A stretch of DNA of 64,000 nucleotides from Posidonia oceanica (lineage: Eukaryota > Streptophyta > Magnoliopsida > Alismatales > Posidoniaceae), in assembly GCA_037176725.1 (NCBI GenBank), contig JAZBRS010000020.1, positions 96,056,501-96,120,500 of the forward strand, read 5' to 3'. A program made the position numbers and the translations under genes. Below, in pieces: positions 11,348 through 21,613 of the stretch. The stretch's first letter is position 1, and the number at the start of each line of letters is the position of its first letter. The notes beneath the pieces were generated by a model. The model made no database searches and was not told the DNA's origin. It saw only the letters and a list, made by a program, of their open reading frames with translations.

Positions 11348-11443
11348 TGGGCTGGCAGCCCTAACTGCTCGGCGATAAGTCCATCAAGTTATCACCTGGG
11401 CTGATATCCCTAACTATTCGGCAATAAGTCCGTCAACTTATCA
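11348..11443 (+). repeat. Stem-loop repeats, cluster 2 (two units)
   Basis: Two adjacent units beginning GGGCTGGCAGCCCTAACT and GGGCTGATATCCCTAACTA, with stems GATAAGT/AGTTATC and AATAAGT/ACTTATC. Confidence 0.7.
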
Positions 11444-11560
11444 TCCATCCATCCATCCTTACATCTCGGTGCCAGGGGCGCTTCGACTATCCCTTGGTAT
11501 CATCCCTAATACTAGGGGCATCTTTTTTGCTGTCCTGTGGTATCGTCCCCCTCATCTCAT

Positions 11561-11737
11561 CAGGCTGATATCCCTAACTATTCAGCGATAAGTCCGTTAA
11601 CTTATCACCCTGCATTTTCATTGTTCCATTGCATTCCCCATCGGCATTGCACTTTGCACGGTGAGCCCTTACATCCATTTCACTGCATTCGGGCTAGTAG
11701 CCCTAACTACTCGGTTGACAAACTTGTTAGTTTTGTC
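11561..11737 (+). repeat. Stem-loop repeats, cluster 3 (two spaced units)
   Basis: Units at 11,561-11,608 (stem GATAAGT/ACTTATC around CCGTTA) and 11,691-11,737. The second has a different but still paired stem, GACAAACT with AGTTTTGTC (one bulge). Sequence between units includes ACTAGGGGCATC-type motifs. Confidence 0.65.
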
Positions 11738-11996
11738 TCCACCTTGCATTTTGATGCCATGGGCGCATCGGCTGTCCCCTGGTGTCATTCATCGATACTA
11801 GGGGCATCTTTATTTAGCTGCCCCATGATATCCCATCTCCATCTGCATTTGGGCTGACATCCCCAACTGTCACGGGAGCATCTACGGACCTCTGCCACAC
11901 CTTCGGGTATGGTATTCCCGTTGCATTCGTGGTTATAAGTCGTCCCACTTGCTACCACCTCTCTTGCCTGACAGACTCGCTGACCTGTCACCCCTC

Positions 11997-12240
11997 GGGC
12001 CGAGAGCCCTAACTATCTAGTGTTGAGTCCGTTAACTCCTCAACGGGCTGATACCCCTAACTATTTGGTGATGAGTCCGTTAACTCTTCAGTGGGCGGAT
12101 AGCCCTAACTATCCAGTGATGAGTCTGTTAACTCTTCAGTAGGCCGATAGCCCTAACTATCTGGTGATGAGTCCGTCAACTCCTCAGTGGGCCGATACTC
12201 CCTAACTATCCAGCGGTAGGTTCATTAAACTTACCACCCT
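11997..12240 (+). repeat. Tandem array of five 48-bp stem-loop units
   Basis: Five head-to-tail units start at 11,997, 12,045, 12,093, 12,141 and 12,189; the first four are exactly 48 bp. Each has a GGGC(C/T)GATA head, CCCTAACTAT, then a stem-loop such as GATGAGT-CCGTTA-ACTC. The last unit has GGTAGGT/ACTTACC instead. Arms differ between units while the inner pairs are kept. Confidence 0.85.
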
Positions 12241-13140
12241 TTCGTCATAGTGTAATATCATTCTGTTGCATATCATGGCATATCATTAGCATATCATTGC
12301 ATAACATCATGTAGCTTCTTTGTATCTCCCTGTAGTGTCAGTCCTAGAACTGCATTCCATCATCACACGAACATCGCATGCTTAGGATCCGGACCCTTGG
12401 TTCGCGTATTGCCTAAGGTAGCATCCTCGGCACCCGCAAGACTTTCGCAGCTTGCCGGCTTTGGATGATACCCGCAGTAGTGCGCGGCCTTGGGATCGTT
12501 TTCTCAGTTCCGTGTGCCCGACGTCACACTGTGTATATATTGCATTTCACTGCATAACATTGCATCATATCGCATTCTCATTGCGCTAATACTCCCTGCA
12601 ATCATCACACCAATTCCCGCATTCCGCCTTCTCGAACATGGCATACTTGGGAATCGAACCCCTAGTTCGCGCATTACTTAAAGTGGCATCCTCAGCAATG
12701 CGAAACTTCTTACAGTTTGCTTTCTCAGCATGACGCCCGCGGTAGCACACGGTCTAGGATCGCTTCCTTAGCATTACGTGCCTGCCACCTCATGCACATC
12801 CACTGCATCTTGCATTCAACTATTTTCATACACACACCGCATGTTCGTCTGGCTTTCGTTTGCACTGCCCAGCGACACCATCGCATTGCATTTTTCCACC
12901 ACACCACGTGCATGCATCATCCGCTTTTCCCACAGAGGAGTACAGCACAATGAGCGTTAGTGTAAGCATCACATTAGCGTAAGCATAGCATTTGCATCTT
13001 CATTTCGGCGACAAGTCATGATTTTCGATGCATCCGCCAAATAAGTGGCTCACGTCTACAGCAACATCAGGCTCTCGTCATTGTCAGGTGGAGTGTCTTG
13101 TCAACCCTGACCAGCGGCCTCGGTCCCCTTGACCTCGCTC

Positions 13141-13153
13141 AGGGAGGGGCATC
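13141..13153 (+). other. Polypurine tract
   Basis: AGGGAGGGGCATC lies directly before the 3' LTR start TGTTGACACC. The same tract, with the same CTCGCTC in front of it, occurs in reverse at 20,720-20,732. Confidence 0.85.
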
Positions 13154-16100
13154 TGTTGACACCCTATTTTTTCGATTTTTTGGGGCTCTCTCTCTCTAGT
13201 GGCTTCACAACCCTAAATCCTAAAACCAAACCCAAAATCACATCCATTTTTCTAACTTAGAAAACCCCTACCCAAAAAACGAGAAAAATTAAAAACTTTA
13301 GAACCCTAAAACCAAACACTTCAAAATAAACTTCCTATCAAACTTCAAACCAAACCCTAAACCCTAAACCTAAACCTTAAACCCAACCAAACCTTAAAAC
13401 CCTAGAAAACCCTAGGTAAAACTACACCCAAACCCTAGAGAAACCCTAGGTAAACCCTAAACCCTAGAAAACCCTAGGCAAAACTACACCCAAAACCCTA
13501 GGATAAACCCTAGGTCACACTCACACAAAACCCCTTCCAAATCCAAGCCATTATCCTTCTTTCTCTCCTCATTATCCTTTTCTCTCTCCTCATTATCCTT
13601 TTCTCTTTTTCTCCTTCTTTTCCTCTCTTCCTTTTTCTTTTCTTGCTCCCCAATGGGCCCAGCCCACTCTTGCTCCTCCTCACTTCTTCCCCTTCCTTCT
13701 TCCTATTTTATTTCTATTTTTATTTTATTTTTTTCCATCTTATTTGATTTTTAAATATCCTCTTTCCCTTTCTTTCCTCCTTTCTTCTTTCTTTCTTTCT
13801 TTCTTTCCTATCTTCCCATTTCTTTTTCACCCAAGCCCACTCTATTTCCTTCTTTTTCTTCCATGCAAGCCCAGCCCACAGCCCACTTCTTTCTCCTTCC
13901 CCCTTTCTTTCCTTCCTTCTCCACCTTTCCTCCTCCTTCTTCCTTTTCTTTTTATTTCTTTTTTTCTTCAGCCGGGCCTAAGCCCATTCCTCCTCCTTCT
14001 CTCCCTTTTCTTCTTTTTTCTTTTTGTTTTTTCTCCAGCCTGGCCCAGCCATTTCCTCCTTCCCCTTTCTCCTTTTCTCCCCAGCCCGACACGATCTCCT
14101 CCTCTTCTTCCCTCCTTTTCCCTCTGCTTCAAAAGCCTGCAACACTCACAGCACCCAACACCCAACCATCGGCAGCTACACTCCACCACCTGCAGACCTA
14201 AGCCTCTCACAAGAACCCACAACCCTCACACACTCCACCCTATCCAACACTCCTCCTCCTCTCACTGCCACCGCCGACAAGCACCTGCACTACCCTGCCC
14301 AAGCCCTGCACACACCATGCCCACTCAAGTGTAAGGCCCAGACCAAAACCAACCTCCCATCTTCCCTACCAAGGTGTGAGCAACCAGAGAGGGCAAGTGC
14401 ATCCTAGATTTTTCACTCCCAGAACCAGAGCTTCCACCCATCTCCGACTTGCAGCTTCCCAGCTCCCCACACCCTCACACAGACACTTCGAGCTCACCAA
14501 ATTCCTCACACACACTCACCACACAACCAGCTTCCAAACCCAACTCCCAGTTCCCTCCCAAGTGCCCAACTGACCGCTTCCTCCACCACAAACACCCAGC
14601 TCCATTTCTGCTCAGAAAAACACCAGAAGTTCACACACCCACAGCCACGACACAGAAGCCCCCCTAATCACCTCCTCCACATTCCCGGAACCACCAGCAA
14701 CCCAGAGAGCATCGCCACGTTGCCCGGAGACCCCTGAAGCACCAGAGAGCCCAAAATCACAGCAGCTCCACCAAAAAAATCCATTTCTTCCCGTCGGTGC
14801 ACCAAACCACCTTCTAAGCAGCTCCAGAGCACCCACGCAGCTCCAGCAAGTCGTTCGGATCGCACCTGCAGCCTCCCAGCCCGCCGCACGCTGCCACGAC
14901 CTCCGGCAGCAGTAGCTCAACCTATCGAGGTCGGTGGCTCGACTGAGACTCCCGCGCAGGTAATCGAACACTCCCCTATTGTAGTTTTGATCTGTTCTTG
15001 CTTCCTAGCTCCTTAGGATTAGAGGCCTAGATTAAGAAGTCCCCGCCGCCGTTGACTCGTCTTCTTAGGCGAGCTTCCGCGACTCCGCCGCGTGCTGCGC
15101 CGCTCCAGCCTGCCTCGAGCTTCCAGAGCTTCCCTCGAGCACCATCGGAGCTCTAGGAGCACAGCCCTGACCTCGCCGAGCCCTGCAGCCACCACCAGCG
15201 CCAGTTCCTCTGCCGCTCATCTCTACAACAGACCACCGAGTCCATCAGGCTGGCTCCGACCTCCTCGCGCGACACCGAAGCCATCGGCGCACTCCGGAGC
15301 GCCGCCTCCAGCTTTCGGGCACCATCGTCGACCCCTCTGCCCGCTGGAACGTCGGGGCAGATCTTCTTCTCTGGCACGCCACCGCTGCCATCGAGCGGAT
15401 ACTGTAGCACTATTCATTCATATAGTTTTAATTTCTAGTTTAGTTCATGCATTGCATAAAAGTCCATTAGTTATTTTAAATTGCTTTCAGATCCTGTCTT
15501 TGAAGCAAAATCATTTAATCTTCTGTTATTAACTTATTACATTGCAGTTAAATGCTTTAGTTTTATTTTATTGCATGTAGGTCCTTCATTTAAGTATTTA
15601 AATGCATCTGAATGGTAGTTAAATGCATGCATTGCATTTTAGTCCTTAGTTTTATTTAAATTGCATTTTAGTCCACTCCTGGTTTACATTTCATTTAATG
15701 TTGTATTTAAACTTTACTGCATTGCATTAAAAGTCAGCATGTTGGTTTATTTGCATCTGGGTCCAGAGCATGGTTTGAAAATCATTTAAATGCATTTTAA
15801 AACCATATTGCATTGAAATAAAATGTCACATGTTTCCAGATTTACTTTTTAGTCCTTGCATCAATTGAAATATCATTTAATCATGCATTTAAACTTTAGT
15901 GCATTGCTGAAAAACCCAGCAGCTTCTAAAATTGCATTTAGGTCCTGTTTTGTTGTAAACTTGATTTAAATGTGTTTTTTTAACTTCATTGCATTGTTTT
16001 AAGGTCCTCTGATTTCTGAAATTGCATGGCAGTCCCTGTCTTCAGTTTTTTGCATGTTTGCATGCCTTCTTTGCAATGCATTTAGGTCCTGTAAGTTTTT

Positions 16101-17373
16101 AAAACTGTATTTAGGTCATTCCTTGCATTTTTGCATGCATTTGCACCCCCATTGCATTAAGCATTGCATCCTTGCATGCATTCAAGCATCCTCAGCACTC
16201 TTGCATGCATACATCCTTGTTTTACACACCCTTAGGGACTATTTGCACTTAGGCCCCTATCTTTTTTGGCCCTTGAGCCTTTTGACTTGATTCCTGAATA
16301 ACTTTTGATCGGACCGTTGGATGGGCTTATCTTGAGAATCTGAGGCCTAATCTGAGATAACTTTTGATCAGACCGTTGGATTTCCACGATCTAACTGTCC
16401 AGCTCTTTCTGGTTGAATGATCTTTCATTTAAACCAACGTTATCTCAGATCAGGCCTCAGATTCTCAAGATAAGCCCATCTGAACACTGCACAGCATCCA
16501 TTGCATTCCCGTTTGCATTGCATGCATCGTTTTGCGTGCCTGCATCTGTTTTTGCTCACATTTGCATCGTTTTGCATGCCTGCATCTGTTTTTGCTCGCA
16601 TTCGCATCGTTTTGCGTGTCCGCTCTCGTTTTCGCTTGCTTTGCACCGTTTTGCATGCCAACTCTTGTTTTCCCTTGCATGTCGCTTGCGTCTGCTTGAT
16701 TTTCCTCATCGTTTTGTTTTAATCGCTTGCATTTGCCTTAGGGCAGTGATGCTTACTATTTGTAGTTCTCACAAACCAGGGTTCGCCCAGTTCGGAACAC
16801 TAACAGCGCTGCTTAGCACATAGGTTGCACGTTTACTTTCCTTGTGCACCGCATCATTTAGAACACACATTTGAGCATGTAATCACAGCATACCTAGCAT
16901 TTAAGCATTCAGGCACATCATTTAGCAGGCATTCATGGCACCTAGGCATTCAAAGCATGCATTATTCCTCAAAAGCGAGCATAAGCCTAGAAAGACCGAT
17001 TCCTCGGGCGTGTTGGGGGGTGCCTAACACCTTCCCCGCGCGTAACAGGAGTCCTTACCCTTTCTCTGGCCCGCAATGACCCTTTTGCCCTCGTCCTTGG
17101 CACGAGTCATCTTCTTTGCATTGCATCCTTTTGTGTGGTTTTGCATGTTTATTCATGCATTTCCCCGGTTTTCCTTATCTCTTGACTTAATAGACACGGT
17201 GGCGACTCTCTTTTGTCTTTTCTTTCTTTTTTCCTTTTGATTTCGTCCCTGTTTTTGGTGTTTTGAGTCAAGTTTCCTCCTCGAATCACATGCTAATTGT
17301 GAACCTGATTCCGATCGGTGCACGCGAGCTCTAGCAGTGTGCATGAACGATCGCGAACCCCGAGATTGCTACA
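13154..17373 (+). repeat. 3' LTR of the gag-only element
   Basis: 4,220 bp, same ends as the 5' LTR. Most parts differ from the 5' copy by about 1-2% by eye, but the block near 14,850-15,400 differs far more. It carries a 60-bp insertion at 16,321-16,380 that is absent from the 5' LTR. The AGATG target duplication follows at 17,374-17,378. The PBS-like motif in U5 reads TGGCGACTCT at 17,200-17,209. Confidence 0.93.
16321..16479 (+). repeat. 41-bp inverted repeat created by an insertion in the 3' LTR
   Basis: 16,321-16,361 is the reverse complement of 16,439-16,479 with one mismatch. The left arm lies within a 60-bp segment missing from the 5' LTR at about 4,887. The arms can form a long hairpin. 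Confidence 0.85.
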
Positions 17374-17378
17374 AGATG
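17374..17378. repeat. Target-site duplication AGATG (right)
   Basis: Exact copy of 1,701-1,705, directly after the GCTACA end of the 3' LTR. Confidence 0.95.
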
Positions 17379-17399
17379 CAAGCAGGCAAGCAATTGAAA

Positions 17400-18420
17400 T
17401 TAGGACTAACATGTAATTAGCATAAGCTATTGGACTAAATTGCAAAAGCAAGATAAACAGGCAAGCATGCAATGATCTTAACATTTTTTGGACTGATATG
17501 CAATTAAAACAAACTATTGTATTTTACTGCAATGCAATGTGGTTTAAAATGCAACTTAAATGACATTTAAATGCATGTAGGACTAAAATGCAAATAAAAC
17601 AAGTTATTGGACTAAACAGCAATGCAATATAGTTTAAAACAGCATTCACATGAATGATTAAATGCAAACTGGATTGATATGCAATTATAATATTTTTCTA
17701 GATTTTTCTGCAATGGAATATAGTTTAAAATGGAAATTAAATGAAATCTACAATAAAATATGACTAATATGCAAATACAACATATTTTTGGGTTTTTCTG
17801 CAATGCAATATAGTTAAAACAGAAACTTAAATAATTGATTAAATGATTTGAGCACTAACGTGCAAATAAAACAAACTACAGGATTAAAATGCAATGTAAT
17901 AAGGTAAAAAATGACATTTAAATGCTGTGATGAACAAACTAAGGACTGAAATGTAATAAAAGTAAACTGCAGAATTTAAATGCAATGTAATATGGTTTGA
18001 GTACTAACGTGCAAATAAAACAAACTACAGGATTAAAATGCAATGTAATAAGGTAAAAAATGACATTTAAATGCTGTGATGAACAAACTAAGGACTGAAA
18101 TGTAATAAAAGTAAACTGCAGAATTTAAATGCAATGTAATATGATTTTAATCAGAAATTAAATGATTTCGAAACCGACTCTGGACTGGAATGCAAATAAA
18201 CTAAACCTAGGGACCTAAATGCAATGCATGATTTAAAACAACATTTAAGTGATTTAAATGAATGCATGAGGAACCTGTATGCAATTAAATTAAAGTGATG
18301 GACCAAATTGTAATGCAATATGATTTAAAATAGAAATTAAATAATTCTCAAACCACAACTGGACTTAAAAGCAATAAAAATAACCTACAGTAATTTAATT
18401 CAATGCATCAACTAAAAATT
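17400..18420 (-). repeat. Degenerate GGACTNAAATGCAAT repeat in LTR
   Basis: Some two dozen copies of a 15-base core such as GGACTAAAATGCAAAT or GGACTGATATGCAATT recur every 25-60 bases. The same array is at 32,600-33,860 in the right LTR, and in sense orientation (ATTGCATTTAGGTCC) at 4,000-4,800 and 15,430-16,150. It is a lineage trait of these LTRs. Confidence 0.7.
17847..18143. repeat. 149-bp tandem duplication
   Basis: 17,847-17,995 is repeated directly at 17,996-18,143 with essentially one visible difference (GAGCAC against GAGTAC). It is a recent duplication within the LTR. Confidence 0.9.
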
Positions 18421-18889
18421 AAATCAAAACCATACCCAGCTACAGTGCTACAGTGTCGCTCGACACTGCAGCACCTTCGCCGGGGAAGAAGAGGCTGTCG
18501 TGGTGGCGTGCAGTGGCGGCTGGCCGGTCTGAGGCTCCTGGAAGCTGGAGGCAATGTGTCCGGTGGCTCCAGCGGTCTCAGCGGCTTGAGGCAGTGTCCG
18601 GAGTGCTCTACCGACCAAGGTGGACTTCTGCAGAGGAGGTCGGAGGCGGGGCTGCTGCTGGAAGCAGCGAAGAAGCTCGGGCGACGTCGGGTCAAGCTCC
18701 TGGACGTCTGGTGAAGCTCGAGGGAAGGTCTAGAGGACAGAGCTAGCTAGGAACGCTCTGTCGAAGTCGGCGCAGAAGCCCAGCGATTTACAGAGGCGGA
18801 GCGGGTGCAGGAAGCCTCGACGATAGTCGCGAGGGACTGGAGCAGGTCTCTGGGGCAATTTCGACGGAGCTCGGGGGAGGTTCCAGAGG

Positions 18890-19470
18890 AACAGTGGGGC
18901 TCTGAAGTGCTCGGCGTGTGGCGGCGGCTGTCAGAGCTCATCGGGGAAGACGATTGTAGTGGCGGAGACGATCTAGGGCTACGAGGCTCTAAACCTTGCT
19001 CTACCTATCAAGATAGCAAGATAGACATGCATGGAGTTTAAGGGTGAGGTCTGTTACCTGTGACGACGGCCAGAGCGTGCTGCCGACCTCGGTTGAGTCA
19101 AGCAGTCCGGCGGAGGGTCGCGGCGGTGCTGCCGCGAGCTGCGGCTTCTGGGGAAGATTGGCGCGAGTTGCTGGAGCTCCAGCGGAGGTGTGGAGCGCTC
19201 GGCGTGCGGCGGCAGCTGTCAGAGCTCGTCAGGGAAGATGACAGTAGTGGGGGAGGTGTTCTAGGGCTACGAGGCTCTAAACCTAGCTCTACCTATCTAG
19301 AAAGCAAGGTAGACGTGCATGGAGTTTAAGGGTGAGGTCTGCTACCTGTGACGATGGTCGGAGCATGCTGCCGACCTCGGTTGGGTTAGGCAGTCCGGCG
19401 GAGGGTCACAGCAGCACTGTGGCTACTGGGGAAGATCGACGCCAGTTGCTGGAGGTCCGGCGGAGGTGTG
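18890..19470. repeat. About 288-bp imperfect tandem duplication
   Basis: The run GGGCTACGAGGCTCTAAACC at 18,976 recurs at 19,264, followed in both by GCATGGAGTTTAAGGGTGAG and CTGCCGACCTCGGTTG. The copies differ by more than 10%, so this is older than the 149-bp one. Confidence 0.8.
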
Positions 19471-20719
19471 GAGCCAACCAGAAGTTGGTTTTGCTGCTCA
19501 GAACCCAATTTTTGGATTTTGGGTGTACTGTGGAATTTTGAGCTCTTTCCGGTAATGTGGCTCCCTCTGGGCTGTGGGATCTCTCTCTGGGATTGGTGGA
19601 GGCTCGAGGAAGATGATGGAGAGGTCTGAGGAAGCTCTGGGTGGCTGTTCATGGTGAAGAGGAGAAAAGGGTCTTCTGTGTTGGGTTTCTCTCTTCCCAC
19701 TGTGCTGCTGTGTGTGGGTGTGTGTGGGTGTTTGTTTGGAAGGTGAATTGCCGCCCTGTGAATGAACCCCCCATGTGAAGGCTATAGGAGGTGGGTGTCA
19801 ATTAAGCTCTGTCTGTTGTGAATTCCCCCCTGTGCGTGATGTCTGTTTGGAGGTGACGGTCGTGCTCCCTTGGTCCTCGGCCACAAAGGTGGCAGGGTAT
19901 GGGGTGATGGAGGTCGTGGGGTGATGGCATGGTGGAGTGCCAGGGTGTTTGAAAATGGAGGGAGAAGGCAATGGTGTCGTTAGTGGTGTCTACTGAGTAG
20001 AGGAGAAGAAGAGGAGGGAAAGGAAAAAGGAGAAGGAAGGAGAGGAGGAAGGAGTTTGGACTGGGGCGTGAGGGGTAAAAAAAGAAAAAAAGGTAAAGAA
20101 GGAGAGGGTGGCTGCTGGGCTTGGGCCTGGTGGGGAAGGAAGGGAGAAAAAAGAAAAAAAGGAAGAGAGGAGGAGGGGGAAAGAAAAGGAAAAAAAAAAG
20201 GGAGAGAAAAAAGGAAAGGGAGAAGAGATTGGGCTTGGGCTGCATGTGGAAAGAAGAGTAAAAAACAAATAAAAAAAGAAAAAGGAGGAAGGAGTGGGAG
20301 TTGGGTTGGGCTGTTGATTTGGGAAACAAGAAGGTAAAAAGGAATAGAGAAAAAAAAAAGGAGGAGGAAGGAGAGGGAGTTGGGTTGGGCTTGGAGAGAA
20401 AGAAAAAGAAAGAAAGAAAAAGAAAGAAAGAAAGACAGGAAGAGAGAAAGAAAGAAAGAAGGGATGGAGGAAAAGAAGATGGGCTTGGGCTTGGGCTAGG
20501 TTGAATAAGAAAATGAAAAAAAGAAGAAAGAAAAGGGAGGAGAAAGGAAAGGAGAAAATGGACTTGAGGGTGGATTAGGCTTAGAAAATGGGTGCTATTT
20601 AGGGCTTGATTTAGGGTTTGGTTTTAGGGTCTGGTTTTAGGATTTGATTTGAAGTTTGGGAGAGAACCACCAATGAGAGAGATTCAACCAATTCAGCCTG
20701 TCAAAATGGGGTGTCTACT

Positions 20720-20732
20720 GATGCCCCTCCCT
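20720..20732 (-). other. Polypurine tract of the Ogre/Tat-like body
   Basis: Minus strand AGGGAGGGGCATC directly before the LTR start, identical to 13,141-13,153. Confidence 0.85.
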
Positions 20733-21302
20733 GAGCGAGGTCATGCATAGCGAAACCGTGGCTCAGGGTTGACAAGACACCCCATCTGACAACGATGAGA
20801 GCTTGATGTTGCTATAGGCGTGAGTCACTTATTCGGCGGATGCACCGAAAATCATGACTCGTCACCGAATGCAGATGAGTGCAAACACTAGGATGCTGTG
20901 CCAATGCAAAGACTAGTGTACGGTGCTGATGCAGATGTGATGCCTACGCTAATGCTCATTGCGCTGTACTCCTCTAGGGGATAGCGGGTGATGCATGCAT
21001 GCGGAAAAGGCGGAAAATGCAATGCAAGGGGTGTCGCTGGGCAATGCAGGAAGGCCAGTCAACAGGATACCGGAGTTCCGCTCCGGCGCGGAGGTGCCAT
21101 TTGCCAAGCTTCATGTTGTAGGCGTAGGTGATGCAAGTGCTAGAAATAAAAGGTTGAAAGTAAGGATGCAGTGGATGTGCATGCGGTGGCGGGCAAGTAA
21201 TGCCCAAGAAATGGAATTCGGATGTAGGTGTAATGACAACAGAGGAGTAGCAACGCAATAAGAATGCAATGTTATGCAATGAGGCACGCGAAACTGAGAA
21301 AA

Positions 21303-21613
21303 CGGTCCCAGGTCGCGCACTGCTGCGAGTATCATCCCAAGCCGGCAAGTTGCGAAAGTTTTACGGGTGCTGAGGATGCTACCTTAGGCAATACACGAAC
21401 CAGGGGTTCGAATCCTAAGTGCGCGATGCTATTCAGTGAAATGCAATGTATGAATAGTGGAATGCCGGGCATGTGAAACCGATAAGATGATCCTGGGGCC
21501 AGCACTACTACGGGTGCCATCCAAAGCCGACAAGCTGCGAAAGTCTTGTAGGTGCCGAGGATGGTACCTTAGGCAATACACTAGCCTGGGGTTCGAATCC
21601 CAAGCACGCAATG
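21303..21613 (+). repeat. Duplicated ~185-bp unit with perfect B-box-like motif
   Basis: Two units, starting near 21,303 and 21,488, share TTGCGAAAGT-type, CCTTAGGCAATACAC and GGTTCGAATCC. The last fits the pol III B box (GGTTCGANNCC) fully in both, at 21,404-21,414 and 21,590-21,600, and sits in a short T-arm-like stem. No complete tRNA fold or convincing A box is seen. It lies antisense to the host element. Confidence 0.6.

Larger units (their letters stand above)
9604..13140 (+). mobile_element. 3' non-coding module of the gag-only element
   Basis: A 3.5 kb region between gag and the polypurine tract. It carries stem-loop repeats (9,753-9,898; 11,348-11,443; 11,561-11,737; 11,997-12,240), a segment with modest open frames on both strands (10,124-11,330), a duplicated segment carrying an inverted B-box-like motif (12,385-12,395 and 12,650-12,660), and a conserved run just before the polypurine tract. 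The whole module recurs in reverse at 20,733-23,585, so it is a lineage trait rather than random 3' DNA. No pol domain is present. Confidence 0.8.
1706..17373 (+). mobile_element. Complete 15.7 kb gag-only (TR-GAG-like) Ogre/Tat-related LTR retrotransposon
   Basis: A structurally complete element with LTRs of 4,182 and 4,220 bp (TGTTGACACC...GCTACA), perfect AGATG target duplications, a tRNA-Arg-type primer site one base after the 5' LTR, and a polypurine tract just before the 3' LTR. The internal 7.3 kb holds only a damaged gag and a long 3' region. No protease, reverse transcriptase, RNase H or integrase motif is visible in any frame. Such large gag-only elements have been called TR-GAGs and depend on enzymes from relatives. 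The gag and 3' module are clearly related to the Ogre/Tat-like body at 20,720-31,394, so a relative of that lineage is the likely helper. It is inserted in the middle LTR of the minus-strand complex. Confidence 0.92.
17379..20719 (-). repeat. Middle LTR of the Ogre/Tat-like complex (right piece, R and U3)
   Basis: Continuation of the LTR that starts at 335. Order from left: degenerate GGACTNAAATGCAAT-type repeats (17,400-18,420), a GC-rich block with tandem duplications (18,440-19,480), a purine-rich block (19,980-20,580), a telobox-like stretch (20,590-20,650), and the LTR start. On the minus strand it begins AGTAGACACCCCATTTTGAC. The related LTR at 61,673 begins TGTAGACACC, so the first base has probably mutated from T to A. 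The polypurine tract adjoins at 20,720. Confidence 0.8.

Noticed and set aside
12060..12190. GTGATGAGTCC as a hammerhead ribozyme core
   Set aside because: It resembles CTGATGAGTCC, but the partner GAAAC core and the needed third stem are not found nearby in any unit.
11997..12240. Regular repeats as a CRISPR-like array
   Set aside because: Units are head-to-tail without unique spacers, in a plant retrotransposon.
21390..21613. tRNA genes
   Set aside because: Only the T-arm/B-box part matches; no acceptor stem, anticodon arm or good A box is found.
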